Positions 15,349 to 25,495 of a stretch of 64,000 bases of DNA are shown here, one piece after another. Below the pieces are notes generated by a model, which worked only from the letters and a program-made list of their open reading frames with translations, had not been told where the DNA came from and made no database searches. Location of the stretch: IMG/VR virus record IMGVR_UViG_3300023184_000031, positions 1 to 64,000 of that record. One strand, given 5' to 3'. The stretch's first letter is position 1. Each line of letters starts with the position of its first letter. The position numbers and the translations under genes are program-made. The stretch is from a virus.

Positions 15349-18300
15349 ATGGGACGTGCCTTAGTAAATAAAAATAATATATCAAGTAATATAAAAATAG
15401 TAGGAAATATATTGAGTACTACTACGATTTCGCGTTATTCTAGCGAAGATACTAACTTAATAATTTCTCAAAAATTACAAGAAAATTTTGGTGGAACAAA
15501 TGACTATATTGAATATTATGTTTATGATGCTGGAGGTAATTTATTAAATTCAAATTATAATTATCTTAGCTATAAACTACCACCATCAACTGGTTTAACG
15601 CCGGCAGTAAATACTCCCCCTAATACTACGGGTAATATACAAACAACAAATATAGGCATTGATTCCACTTTAGTACCACAGACTGGCTCATTATACCCTA
15701 TTATTGAAATTGATCCTGTTGCTGATTTACAAAATTTAGGATATTCATCTGGTGAATTTAATATTAGATATAATTTTTTTACAAATACTTTATCTAATTA
15801 TATTAATGAAGCTTTATTTGTTAAAGAAATATCTCAGGATAGAACAGAAGTAAGATTAACTTCAACAACATTAACTGATAGTGAAATTGAAAGTGTTGCT
15901 AATTCAATGATAGATAAAATAAATAACTCAGCTTATTATGTTGATTATTTATTAAATTTTGGAACTAATGAACAATATGTAGCTATTAATGTAGCATTAA
16001 ATAAAGCTACTACAGGATACGAAGTATTATTTAAATTATATCAGCCTTTACCTTTAAGTGTACAGGAAAAAATGACACTATGGATTGTCGAGGAGAAAGT
16101 TAGTCCATATATTTTTGATATTAATCTAGATAAATTAATCACATCTCCACCACCTCCAACATTAAGAGGACCTAATTTTAGTATTGAGATACCAAATCAT
16201 GGTACTGTATCTACAGCATATAACACTTATTCTAGTTTAGTATCTGGCTTACAATCACTACAAAATTCATCATATCAACAAATATTAAATTTATTAGCTA
16301 CACAAAGTGTAAATATAAATGTAGACTATACAGGTTTTGATAATTTTACTTTCTTTGGCTCAGCATATCAACGTTTAGCTAATTTTCATACTAAAGTACA
16401 AGAAATTGAAGGATATAATAGCTTTATAACAGCATATTCTTCATCTGTATCTACAACCTCTAGCTTACAAACTACAATAAACCAATATTCATCTAGTATT
16501 AATACTATTATTACTCAATTTGATGGATATGAAAATTATTTATATTTTGAATCTAGCTCATATGCTTGGCCTAAATCTGGATCATTAAAGCCCTATATCT
16601 TATTACCATCAACAGATCCAATAGTTACTAGTTGGTATAATACTTTAACATCATCTGCACAAAATTTTGATCTTAATAATTACAATAATTTAGAATATGC
16701 TATACCTGAATTTTTAAAGAATGATGATACCAATCAACCTTTTTTAACATTCTTAAATATGGTTGGTCATTATTTTGATAATATTTGGGTTTATCTTAAA
16801 GCAATAACTGATATTAATGTAGCTAATAATAATCTTAACGCGGGTATATCTAAAGATTTAGTATATGAGCATTTAAAATCATTAGGACTTCATTTATATA
16901 ATAGCCAAGCTGGTGAAAGTGTTGATCAATATCTAATAGGAGCTAATACAGGTAGCTCAATCTGGAATAATAATACTACTATAACAGGTAGTTATTTAAA
17001 TAATATACCACGTAAAGATTTAGTTGCTGAATTATATAAACGTATTTATCATAATTTACCTTTATTATTAAAAACCAAAGGTACAGTCGCTGGATTAGAA
17101 CATCTGGTTACTACATTTGGTCTTACAAGCAGCATATTAAATGTTAAAGAATTTGGTGGCTCAACTAAATCTGGTCTAATAAAAGGATATAATAACGATA
17201 AAGTAAGAATTATACCTAATTCTATTGTATCTAATACAATATATAGTGGAAGTGTATTATCCCCATTATTAAGTTTACAAACATTCCCTACAGCATCCGC
17301 TGAGTTTAGAGAAAATGATATGCATTATGTTGATATATCATTTTCACCACAAACACAAATTGACACTTATATTTCAGGAGCTATAGCATCTAATAATGCT
17401 ACTTGGAGTTTAGACGATTATATTGGCGATCCTAGACAACAATATAGTTCTTCATATCCGGATTTGGACGCTCAACGCAAATTATATTTTCAAACAGGTG
17501 TGTCTGGATTTGCTCCGTTTACATCTTCATTATTGGATTATAATGGCTTTATTAGATTAATACAGTATTTTGATAATTCGTTATTTAAAATGCTTGAAGA
17601 TTTTGTTCCTGAACGTACAAGTTTATCAACTGGTGTTACTATAAATTCACCTGTATTAGAAAGAAATAAAGTAGTATATGCTAATCCAACTAATTCTACT
17701 ACACAAAGTGTATTAACAGCACAGTACCCATCATCATCGATTTCTCCACAATATGGTCAATTATATACTGCTTTACAAGGTGATAAAAAACCATTTTTTA
17801 CTGGCGAATTAAGTGGTAGTAAAATTGATATTTACAAATATTTTATAGACAGTAACTATAATCCTTATCTATATGATTGGAGTGTATGGAATACTCAACA
17901 TTCATCTACACAAAGTATAGACATAAATTCATTTATACATTCAGATTTTAATGTATTATTAAATAATGTATCTAAAAGTATAGTATCTGCTTATAGACAA
18001 GGCATAGAATATATTTGGGGAACCACAGGCAGCATATTAAAACCAGCTGAGTTACAAGATTCATACTTATCATTGCGTTCATACAATATATCTCGTTATG
18101 AAGGTTCTAAACTAACTAGTTTAAAATATAACACATATACTAGTGCTTCTTATACTGGTTCAGATGGCCGTACAATACAAATAGGAGATATATCGTATGG
18201 TAAAACAGCAGCTATTGATCATAATTCCTATAAATTAGGCTGGATAAAAAGCATATCTAGTCAAAGTTTAAATTTCTATAGTAAAACACCTATTAGCCTA

Positions 18301-19923
18301 GAATATTTAGTAGATTCACAAAATCAAGTAACCGAATTAAATTCATATAATAATAATATATTTGAGGTACAAAATACATTTAAATCAGGTACCCCTGTAG
18401 CTTTATCTATATCTGATATGAATCAAAATAGAAAAGATGGGGAGAAACTAATATGGAAAGGAGGATATTCATTTAATCCTATAATATATAGAGAAAATGG
18501 AGATGTACTTACTTTTAGGTATGATACTTATGTAGCTACTCAATCTTTATCTATAGGATTTTTAGCAACAGATAAAAATAGATATGTATATGCCTCAGCT
18601 ACTTACTATCCACCATATAGTAGTATTGCTAATGTAAGTGCTCAAAATTTCTTTGCTATAAATGGAGTTAATGTATATGAAGTATATAATGGAAATAATA
18701 GTATAGTATCGGAAGTAATTAATTTTGCCCAACCATGGCCATATAATAATATTCCAAAACTATCTTATTTAGGCTCTAATATAACTGATGCCTCTAGCAG
18801 AGCTCGCAATCAGGAATCATATAGATTTGATCTATTTAACTTTGATAATTTTGGTACAAGACATTTTACTGGAGTAACACCAACAAATCCTACTGGGTAT
18901 ACTGAAGGATATTTTAATGACCCTATATCTTCTTCTTTAAATAATAATGTATATGTTGCTTCTAGATCCTCTAATTATTATATAAATGGAGAAGCAAGAA
19001 TAAAAATAACAGTAACGGATGATTCCGCCCGCGATTATTCAGTATTTAAAGTAGCTTTAGTTGTAGAGAAAATAATTCCTATAAGTGGACAATCTATGGA
19101 AGATGCCTACAATAATAATCAGTGGGGCCCAACAGATAATACCTCTACTCCAATATTTCCCATTGTATCTTCATATACTCTTTTAAATTCCTTTCAGGGA
19201 GGTGTTGCTGCATTTGCTTTTAATACAACCAATGGAGATATAGTATTAGATGGGAATGGAGCATACGTTGATTTTAAAGTTACTCTTCCACCTACTCAAA
19301 CCTATTCTTTATCTGCTGGAGATTATATAAGAATATCATTGTATTTCCTAGATATTCAAAACTTATGGCAATTTGCCGATGATGTAAATATTAAAATATC
19401 AAATGCTTTCTGGGGAGTAAAAGATGCAGTAAATGTTTCTACAAATTATATATATGATGGTCAATATACTTCTTTAACTCCTATATTTACTATTGGTACT
19501 ACTTATCAAAATAGTGATACTTTGAATTTTAATGCATCGGGTTCTGCTTTTTTTTATAGTGCTTCTTTTGTAGGAAGTTCCCCAAATTACTCTTCTGTTA
19601 TAGATAAAATGTCTATTCAAAAAGGAGATTTAATTAAATTTGGTAAATTTGAAGACCCAGGGGAATATTATGAAGTAGTATCATCTAGTGGAACTCCATA
19701 TAACATAATAGTAAGTAATTCTATAATAACAGGATCTGTTAATCCTTCATCAAATTTTGCTGTTCTTAGACCTAAACCTGATGAAACATCAGTTATATTA
19801 GAAGGAAGAAAAGCAGCAGGAACTGAAGCAGCTGAAACTTCTTTATTAGTTCCATATGATTCAACAACCAACTTAAAAAATAATATAGGTAGTATTATAA
19901 AATCATTAAAATCAACTATATAA
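15349..19923 (+). CDS. giant baseplate/tail structural protein
   Basis: 1524 residues, the largest gene here. The central part has ELYKRIYHNLPLLLKTKGT and LVTTFGLTSSILNVKEFGG (about residues 560-610), a gpI-like block of baseplate-periphery proteins. The remainder is Ser/Tyr/Asn-rich beta sequence ending ILEGRKAAGTEAAETSL. Position after gp25/gp6 suggests the gp7 role of the outer wedge or a fused wedge-fibre adaptor. T4 gp7 (1032 residues) is shorter. Confidence 0.6.
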   Translation: MGRALVNKNNISSNIKIVGNILSTTTISRYSSEDTNLIISQKLQENFGGTNDYIEYYVYDAGGNLLNSNYNYLSYKLPPSTGLTPAVNTPPNTTGNIQTTNIGIDSTLVPQTGSLYPIIEIDPVADLQNLGYSSGEFNIRYNFFTNTLSNYINEALFVKEISQDRTEVRLTSTTLTDSEIESVANSMIDKINNSAYYVDYLLNFGTNEQYVAINVALNKATTGYEVLFKLYQPLPLSVQEKMTLWIVEEKVSPYIFDINLDKLITSPPPPTLRGPNFSIEIPNHGTVSTAYNTYSSLVSGLQSLQNSSYQQILNLLATQSVNINVDYTGFDNFTFFGSAYQRLANFHTKVQEIEGYNSFITAYSSSVSTTSSLQTTINQYSSSINTIITQFDGYENYLYFESSSYAWPKSGSLKPYILLPSTDPIVTSWYNTLTSSAQNFDLNNYNNLEYAIPEFLKNDDTNQPFLTFLNMVGHYFDNIWVYLKAITDINVANNNLNAGISKDLVYEHLKSLGLHLYNSQAGESVDQYLIGANTGSSIWNNNTTITGSYLNNIPRKDLVAELYKRIYHNLPLLLKTKGTVAGLEHLVTTFGLTSSILNVKEFGGSTKSGLIKGYNNDKVRIIPNSIVSNTIYSGSVLSPLLSLQTFPTASAEFRENDMHYVDISFSPQTQIDTYISGAIASNNATWSLDDYIGDPRQQYSSSYPDLDAQRKLYFQTGVSGFAPFTSSLLDYNGFIRLIQYFDNSLFKMLEDFVPERTSLSTGVTINSPVLERNKVVYANPTNSTTQSVLTAQYPSSSISPQYGQLYTALQGDKKPFFTGELSGSKIDIYKYFIDSNYNPYLYDWSVWNTQHSSTQSIDINSFIHSDFNVLLNNVSKSIVSAYRQGIEYIWGTTGSILKPAELQDSYLSLRSYNISRYEGSKLTSLKYNTYTSASYTGSDGRTIQIGDISYGKTAAIDHNSYKLGWIKSISSQSLNFYSKTPISLEYLVDSQNQVTELNSYNNNIFEVQNTFKSGTPVALSISDMNQNRKDGEKLIWKGGYSFNPIIYRENGDVLTFRYDTYVATQSLSIGFLATDKNRYVYASATYYPPYSSIANVSAQNFFAINGVNVYEVYNGNNSIVSEVINFAQPWPYNNIPKLSYLGSNITDASSRARNQESYRFDLFNFDNFGTRHFTGVTPTNPTGYTEGYFNDPISSSLNNNVYVASRSSNYYINGEARIKITVTDDSARDYSVFKVALVVEKIIPISGQSMEDAYNNNQWGPTDNTSTPIFPIVSSYTLLNSFQGGVAAFAFNTTNGDIVLDGNGAYVDFKVTLPPTQTYSLSAGDYIRISLYFLDIQNLWQFADDVNIKISNAFWGVKDAVNVSTNYIYDGQYTSLTPIFTIGTTYQNSDTLNFNASGSAFFYSASFVGSSPNYSSVIDKMSIQKGDLIKFGKFEDPGEYYEVVSSSGTPYNIIVSNSIITGSVNPSSNFAVLRPKPDETSVILEGRKAAGTEAAETSLLVPYDSTTNLKNNIGSIIKSLKSTI

Positions 19924-19925
19924 AT

Positions 19926-20759
19926 ATGTTACAAACATTAACATACTACTCTTTAACCAATACCTGTGTACTAATTCCAGATTCTTCCACATCAAAAAAA
20001 CAAATACTTTTTGATACATCAGCCTCCTTTGAGAACAGCACATCAAGAATAAATCTTACTAGTGCTAGTATAGTAGTTGGTACCCTTCCATATGACCAAA
20101 CTAATTTTTTTATAAATACTGGCTCTAATGAATTTGCATCCTCTTCTATTACTACGGGAATCCAATATACCACTTCATTAATAGGAGTTAATTCTGATCC
20201 TTCTTTTTATTTTAAAATATCATCTTCATTAGGTACTGAAGTAAATATAGGATTAAATACTTCTTTTAATTCTGGTTTCTTATCTACGACTTCAAGTGCA
20301 CATATAGTATCTTTATATTCTGGGACTAATAAAAATAATTCATTAAGTATATATAATTCTTCTGGTAGTTTAATATCTTCTAGTTCATGGATAGGAACAG
20401 GTAGTTCTGGTATTACATTCTATCCTACTAGTTCTAGTTATTATTATATTTCTGCTAGTGTATATGGATATGCTTGTTGTTTTCCTACATTTACTTTAGT
20501 AGAAAGCAATAAACTTTCTGATTGGATGGAATTTTCCTTTATTACTGGTTCTTGCGGTACGTGTACTGCTATAGGAGTAGAAAAATCTCTTAATGGATTT
20601 ACCTGGACTCTTTTAACAACTGGGTCTTGTACCTCTTCTTCCATACATTCTGATCCAGGGACTATCCAACCTTCAGATCCAACTTATTATAGATTAATAA
20701 TGTACTGTAGTGGAGGATATGTTAGTGACCCATCAAATATTTTAATATTTAATAGATAA
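19926..20759 (+). CDS. Ser/Thr-rich tail-cluster protein
   Basis: 277 residues, unusually rich in Ser, Thr, Tyr and Gly, all-beta in look, with a Cys-containing C-terminal part (GYACCFPTF, GSCGTCTAIG, TGSCTSSS, MYCSGGY) resembling a small Ig/FnIII-like fold. Likely decorates the baseplate or binds a fibre. Not recognised. Confidence 0.5.
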   Translation: MLQTLTYYSLTNTCVLIPDSSTSKKQILFDTSASFENSTSRINLTSASIVVGTLPYDQTNFFINTGSNEFASSSITTGIQYTTSLIGVNSDPSFYFKISSSLGTEVNIGLNTSFNSGFLSTTSSAHIVSLYSGTNKNNSLSIYNSSGSLISSSSWIGTGSSGITFYPTSSSYYYISASVYGYACCFPTFTLVESNKLSDWMEFSFITGSCGTCTAIGVEKSLNGFTWTLLTTGSCTSSSIHSDPGTIQPSDPTYYRLIMYCSGGYVSDPSNILIFNR

Positions 20760-20783
20760 TATAATTAAAAATAAAAGTTCAAT

Positions 20784-20792
20784 ATATTTATA
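20784..20792 (+). promoter_or_regulatory. late-type promoter element
   Basis: ATATTTATA 19 bases before the ATG at 20812. Confidence 0.65.
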
Positions 20793-20811
20793 GTATATAC
20801 AATAAACAATT

Positions 20812-21474
20812 ATGGCAATATTAAACCCAACAGTAGTAACAGTAGACGCAATTTTAACAACAAAAGGTCGCGAATTATTAGCAAGAAATGACGGATCATT
20901 TCAAATTACACAATTTTCTTTAGCCGATGATGAGATAGATTATACATTATATAATCCAAATCAACCATCTGGATCAGCATTTTATGGTGAAGCAATTGAA
21001 GCAATGCCTATTATTCAAGCATTCCCCAACGATACACAAATAATGCGTTATAAATTAGTAACATTACCACGTGGCACATCACGTCTACCAGTTATTAGTC
21101 TTGGATATAATACGATTACTATTAAACAAGGCGCTTCATTAACTATAACACCACAAACATTGAATTATTTGGGTGCTACAAGTACATTTGAAGCTAATGG
21201 ATATGTTGCTACAATCTCTGATATTAGAGTAGTATCATCATTCCAAGGTACAGGAATTACAACCACAACTGTAGGTGATCAAAATTTAAATACAACTACA
21301 GGTGCTGTATTATCTAAATCAGTACTTGGTACATCATTTACATTGACTGGTACAACAGTTAATACATTATTCGGTAGTACATTAACTACATTATCTACAA
21401 CAATTACTGTAATTGGTAGAGATAGCGGAGCTAGAATTACTATTCCTATTAATATTACAAAAGTAACACAATAA
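20812..21474 (+). CDS. conserved phage structural protein
   Basis: 220 residues. The N-terminal half is a strongly conserved-looking block: AILTTKGRELLARNDGSFQI, FSLADDEIDYTLYNPN, PSGSAFYGEAIEAMP. This block recurs in virion proteins of large T4-like phages of Bacteroidota and marine hosts. The C-terminal half is Thr-rich beta sequence. Probably a tail-associated structural protein; exact role unknown. Confidence 0.6.
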   Translation: MAILNPTVVTVDAILTTKGRELLARNDGSFQITQFSLADDEIDYTLYNPNQPSGSAFYGEAIEAMPIIQAFPNDTQIMRYKLVTLPRGTSRLPVISLGYNTITIKQGASLTITPQTLNYLGATSTFEANGYVATISDIRVVSSFQGTGITTTTVGDQNLNTTTGAVLSKSVLGTSFTLTGTTVNTLFGSTLTTLSTTITVIGRDSGARITIPINITKVTQ

Positions 21475-21494
21475 TTTATAAATTAAAATAAAAT

Positions 21495-22487
21495 ATGTCA
21501 TTTTCAAGATACGCAACAGACGATTCCGTAATTAGTTCCGAAACAGTAGTTCGTGGTTTATGGACAGGAGATAGTAATACTTTATCTACATTTTTTACAG
21601 CTAGTTCAAACCCCGGAGGTGAATATTATATAGATGTATATCAAACAGGATCTGCTTTATCAGGTTCAGCAATTCAATTTGATATTCAATATGGTCAAAT
21701 TTCAGGATCTGGTTCGGCACCAATAAATTCTACTGTACCGGGATATTCTCCATCTCGTATTGTATATGGTCAATATAGAAACTTAGTTTATGGTACTGAA
21801 GATACTAATTTTAGTTTTGATGGTGGTACAACAACCGCTAAACAGATTTATGTAATTAATATTTCAAGAGATAGATACAAACAATCACTTCAACCAGGAT
21901 CATTAAATTTATCATTAAAAAGTGGTAGTGCTGTAATTCAATTAACTGATGATAGTAATACAACTTCATTAACTAGATTTATTGGTGAAAATAGAATATA
22001 TTATATAATTAGTGGTAGTAGTGGTAACGCATATACAGCAAGCGCTGCTACTACACCAATATATGGTATGATGTTACCTGATTTAGGTGTAATTATATTA
22101 GATGCTTCTGGTTCATTAACTCCATACATTCAAACTGCAAGTTTAGCTTTAACTACTCAAAATAATAATAAAAATTTATTTTTAGCTATTTCAGCATCCG
22201 CAGCAGCCGGTAATAATTTTACATTACAATCCCAAGAAGTAATATCATCACGTTATTTCTTTACACGTATTAAGAATAGTGAATTTAACTATACAACAAA
22301 TCCATCTATTATAGATAATAATGGTAACTTATTATATACAACATTAATTAATAATCCTCAAACATATATCACCACAGTTGGTATGTATAATGATAATAAT
22401 GAATTATTAGCTGTAGCTAAATTAAGTAAGCCATTGGTTAAAGATTTCACTAAAGAAGCTTTGATTAGAATCAAATTAGACTATTAA
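21495..22487 (+). CDS. tail-cluster structural protein, paralogue 1
   Basis: 330 residues, Ser/Gly/Tyr-rich beta protein. Shares with the next gene a YGQYR.L.Y block, a VINISRDRYKQSLQPGSL block and the ending TTVGMYNDNNELLAVAKL. The two are tandem paralogues. Likely multi-copy tail or baseplate surface proteins. Confidence 0.6.
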   Translation: MSFSRYATDDSVISSETVVRGLWTGDSNTLSTFFTASSNPGGEYYIDVYQTGSALSGSAIQFDIQYGQISGSGSAPINSTVPGYSPSRIVYGQYRNLVYGTEDTNFSFDGGTTTAKQIYVINISRDRYKQSLQPGSLNLSLKSGSAVIQLTDDSNTTSLTRFIGENRIYYIISGSSGNAYTASAATTPIYGMMLPDLGVIILDASGSLTPYIQTASLALTTQNNNKNLFLAISASAAAGNNFTLQSQEVISSRYFFTRIKNSEFNYTTNPSIIDNNGNLLYTTLINNPQTYITTVGMYNDNNELLAVAKLSKPLVKDFTKEALIRIKLDY

Positions 22488-22490
22488 TGC

Positions 22491-23423
22491 ATGTCATCAT
22501 TCAAAAAATTAAGCAAGGCGGACGTTACGACAGTAGATTATTCTGCTAATAAACAATGGAATCTAGGTTATACTTCTTCTGTTAGTAATAGTTATATCAC
22601 TAATTATATAGGAATTAATGAACCATTTACTGTAGCAGGCTCAACAACAACTTATGGACAATATAAGTCATTGATTTATAGTTCAATGAATCATTTATTC
22701 TACCAGTCATACACTGCTAGTTTAAATACAGGTTCTTTGATGTTTAATGAAAATACTTACACTTCCGCATCACAACAACGTCCTACTGCTTCATATTTTA
22801 ATTACAATGCTAATCCTTTATTAATTAAACAATTACCAACTGGATCTGGAGAAACTATTTCAGTACTAAATATAAGTCAAGATATATATGGTTCTAAAAT
22901 ATTACCCAATAGCTTTATAATATCATCATCTGGTATTTTTATTAGAGATGATGGTAACGGCAATTTATACAACACTGCAGGAGCTAGAGATGAATATATA
23001 GATTTAAATTACTTAACAGCAACCTATTTCTCATCAAACATATCAGGAATAGGAGTTGACTTTGTAGGAAATATATTTTATGCTCATGGTATAGTAGTAT
23101 TTACTAATCAAAGCTCTAGTTATCAATATCTCCAATCATCATCCGTTTTGTTTCAAAATGAACATATCATTTATGAAAATGAAATACGTTGCATCGTTAG
23201 AGAAAGTGATTATAATTTATCCTATAATCCAACATTAGTAACAGGTAGCTATGCTAGTGGATCATTACGCGACTTTGCTACTGGTTCATTTTTTCAACCA
23301 TACGTTACAACAATCGGTTTATATAATGATGAAAATGAATTATTAATGGTTGCTAAATTAGGTAAACCAATAGCTTTATCATCAGACACAGATATGACAT
23401 TTATTGTCAAATACGATACATAA
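22491..23423 (+). CDS. tail-cluster structural protein, paralogue 2
   Basis: 310 residues; matches the preceding gene in YGQYKSLIY, VLNISQDIYGSKILPNSF and TTIGLYNDENELLMVAKLGKP. Probably a diverged tandem duplicate. Last gene of the tail block; its stop overlaps the first MIKL-tagged gene (TAATG). Confidence 0.6.
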   Translation: MSSFKKLSKADVTTVDYSANKQWNLGYTSSVSNSYITNYIGINEPFTVAGSTTTYGQYKSLIYSSMNHLFYQSYTASLNTGSLMFNENTYTSASQQRPTASYFNYNANPLLIKQLPTGSGETISVLNISQDIYGSKILPNSFIISSSGIFIRDDGNGNLYNTAGARDEYIDLNYLTATYFSSNISGIGVDFVGNIFYAHGIVVFTNQSSSYQYLQSSSVLFQNEHIIYENEIRCIVRESDYNLSYNPTLVTGSYASGSLRDFATGSFFQPYVTTIGLYNDENELLMVAKLGKPIALSSDTDMTFIVKYDT

Positions 23424-24097
23424 TGATAAAACTAGTAAACATACTAAAGGAAATGGCTATCTCAAATGCATGGTCAGGAGATAGAGCAAAATTACCACAA
23501 GAAACAGATGTGGTAATAGAGGCAGCTAAACAAATGGGATTAAATAATCCAATAATATGGAGAGGAACAAAAGGTGTAAAAGTACCGGGTCAAAAAAGAT
23601 CGGTATTAACATACATAATGCATGTAACTCCTCGAGCAACAGTTGTATTTAGAGGTGGTACTGCAAATGCAAGAAAAGTACTAGAGATGATAGGGGTAAA
23701 AAATCCTGCATTTGCTCACTTTGATAGAGCATTAACTGAGTTTTTTGGAACACCATGTGCTTTAGTACTTGAACAACCATACACAATGTACCAGTCGTCT
23801 GAGATTAAAGATATAATGGCCGATACAGGTAATTGGGAAACAACAGAAGACAGTGACACAAATAATGGTGGAAGAGGTACATCAAGAACAAGTAGATTTA
23901 AAGAAAAAACTGAACAAGATTTACAAAACATAGCTAATACATATCAAAAAATAGATAGTAAGCCCTTATACGAAAGTAGGGAGGTAATAATTGATGTACA
24001 AAATTATTGGGCTGTACCTTGTGGAGATGAGATTAAAACATATGGTGATTTAGTTAATTTACTAGAATCATATAAATTAAAATTTCCTATAAAATAA
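23423..24097 (+). CDS. MIKL-tagged accessory protein
   Basis: 224 residues. Starts with the short helix MIKLVNILKE, a possible capsid-targeting sequence cut after Glu10. The body is unrecognised; NPIIWRGTKG (about residues 42-51) recalls the first Arg strand of ADP-ribosyltransferases, but the other hallmarks (STS, ExE) are not clear. Start overlaps the previous stop. Confidence 0.55.
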   Translation: MIKLVNILKEMAISNAWSGDRAKLPQETDVVIEAAKQMGLNNPIIWRGTKGVKVPGQKRSVLTYIMHVTPRATVVFRGGTANARKVLEMIGVKNPAFAHFDRALTEFFGTPCALVLEQPYTMYQSSEIKDIMADTGNWETTEDSDTNNGGRGTSRTSRFKEKTEQDLQNIANTYQKIDSKPLYESREVIIDVQNYWAVPCGDEIKTYGDLVNLLESYKLKFPIK

Positions 24098-24103
24098 TAG
24101 TTT

Positions 24104-24544
24104 ATGAATTGGTTATATGAATACGTCCCATTACGGGACGATTTTACTACAAACAATTACGGTTTTATATATAAAATCACTAATTTAGAGACAAATAAAT
24201 TTTACGTTGGTAAAAAATCATTTGTTCATAACAAGAAAAAAAAACTCACCAAAAAAGAGATAGCTGAACAAACAGGCCCGGGCCGTCGCTCTACCACCAA
24301 GGTAGAACAAGTTGATAGCGGTTGGCGTAAATACTGGGGTTCATCTAAAGAATTACTAGCTGACGTTAAATCGCTAGGCGAAGACAAATTCGAACGTGAA
24401 ATATTAAAGTTCTGTCCTACCAAAAAACAACTTACATATTACGAAATACAATATCAAATATCATATTCAGTATTATTTACTGACAGTTATAATGATAATA
24501 TACTAGGTAAGTTTTATAGGAAAGATTTTGCTACGGCAGAATAA
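24104..24544 (+). CDS. GIY-YIG endonuclease
   Basis: 146 residues. GFIYKITNLETNKFYVGKK (about residues 20-38) gives the GIY and YIG strands. The Arg/Lys-rich insert, WRKYWGSSKEL and the later FEREILKFC and YYEIQYQ (Glu) complete the fold. Typical of free-standing phage homing-type endonucleases. Inserted between an accessory gene and the primase gene, and some codons are GC-rich (CCCGGGCCG near 24280), consistent with mobility. Confidence 0.75.
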   Translation: MNWLYEYVPLRDDFTTNNYGFIYKITNLETNKFYVGKKSFVHNKKKKLTKKEIAEQTGPGRRSTTKVEQVDSGWRKYWGSSKELLADVKSLGEDKFEREILKFCPTKKQLTYYEIQYQISYSVLFTDSYNDNILGKFYRKDFATAE

Positions 24545-24557
24545 TTTATTATATTTG
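24527..24557 (+). promoter_or_regulatory. host-type promoter for primase
   Basis: TTTG (24527-24530), 19 bases, TATATTTG (24550-24557): an exact Bacteroidota -33/-7 pair. A phage-type GGCAGAA (24535-24541) with an 8-base spacer overlaps it. The ATG is at 24563, so the transcript may be nearly leaderless. Confidence 0.6.
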
Positions 24558-24562
24558 TGGTT

Positions 24563-25495
24563 ATGGAAAATGCTGCCCTTCTAATTTTATTGGAATCTGT
24601 ACTAGGTACTAGTAACAAAACTAGTCGGGGTAATTATTCATTTAAATGCCCATTTTGTACTCACCATAAGAATAAACTCGAAATCAACTGCATAACAAAC
24701 GCTAAAAGCGAGAATCCTTGGCATTGTTGGGTGTGTGAGGCGAAAGGTAAAACCATTAGATCTCTCCTTAAAAACATGAAAGCGCCGTCTAATAAATTAA
24801 CGGAGCTAAACATGATTATTGCACCTGGTAAAGAATATAAGCAAATATCCACTACACTCGAATTACCTAAAGAATTCATATCATTAACTGATATTGTTGA
24901 AAATCGAATTACAACCATTGAATCAAAACATGCTATCAAATTTTTACGTAAGCGTGGTATAACACCTGAAGATATTATAAAATATAATATTGGTTTTTGT
25001 AATGATGGACCATATAAAGATAGAGTTATTATTCCCTCATACGATGAAAATGGTATTGTAAATTACTTTATTGCTCGCGCTTATAAAGAGGGACCACAAA
25101 AATATAAAAATCCTCCCGCTGATGCTAAGTCTGCTATTGGTTGGGAGTTATATATAAATTGGGATGCACCCGTCATACTTGTTGAAGGTATGTTTGATGC
25201 TTTAACAATTAAACGCAACGTCATCCCACTATTTGGGAAAATTATTCACGAGAAGCTAATGAAAAAATTAGTTCGTTCATCAGTTAATAGAATCTATATT
25301 GCATTAGATCCTGACGCTATTAAAAATGCTTTTAAATATGCCGAACAATTAATGGCTTATGGTAAAGAGGTATTTTTAGTGGAATTAGATGGTAAAGATG
25401 CAAATGAAATTGGATTTGAGCGGTTTTTAAACATTATTGAAACCACAGAACCACTTAACTTTCAGAGCCTATTAGCTAAAAAACTTCAATTATGA
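24563..25495 (+). CDS. DnaG-type DNA primase
   Basis: 310 residues from the ATG at 24563 (a GTG six bases earlier is possible but overlaps the promoter). A zinc ribbon: CPFC at residues 29-32 and CWVC at 55-58. TOPRIM core: VILVEGMFDALTI near residue 205 (Glu) and RIYIALDPDA near 245 (Asp pair). Makes RNA primers for phage replication. Shorter than bacterial DnaG, as in gp61-type phage primases. Its last bases overlap the start of the nuclease gene. Confidence 0.85.
   Translation: MENAALLILLESVLGTSNKTSRGNYSFKCPFCTHHKNKLEINCITNAKSENPWHCWVCEAKGKTIRSLLKNMKAPSNKLTELNMIIAPGKEYKQISTTLELPKEFISLTDIVENRITTIESKHAIKFLRKRGITPEDIIKYNIGFCNDGPYKDRVIIPSYDENGIVNYFIARAYKEGPQKYKNPPADAKSAIGWELYINWDAPVILVEGMFDALTIKRNVIPLFGKIIHEKLMKKLVRSSVNRIYIALDPDAIKNAFKYAEQLMAYGKEVFLVELDGKDANEIGFERFLNIIETTEPLNFQSLLAKKLQL

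Noticed and set aside
23548-23580. ADP-ribosyltransferase reading of the 23423 product
   Set aside because: Only one Arg-strand-like string (IIWRGTKG) is present; the STS and ExE elements were not found convincingly.
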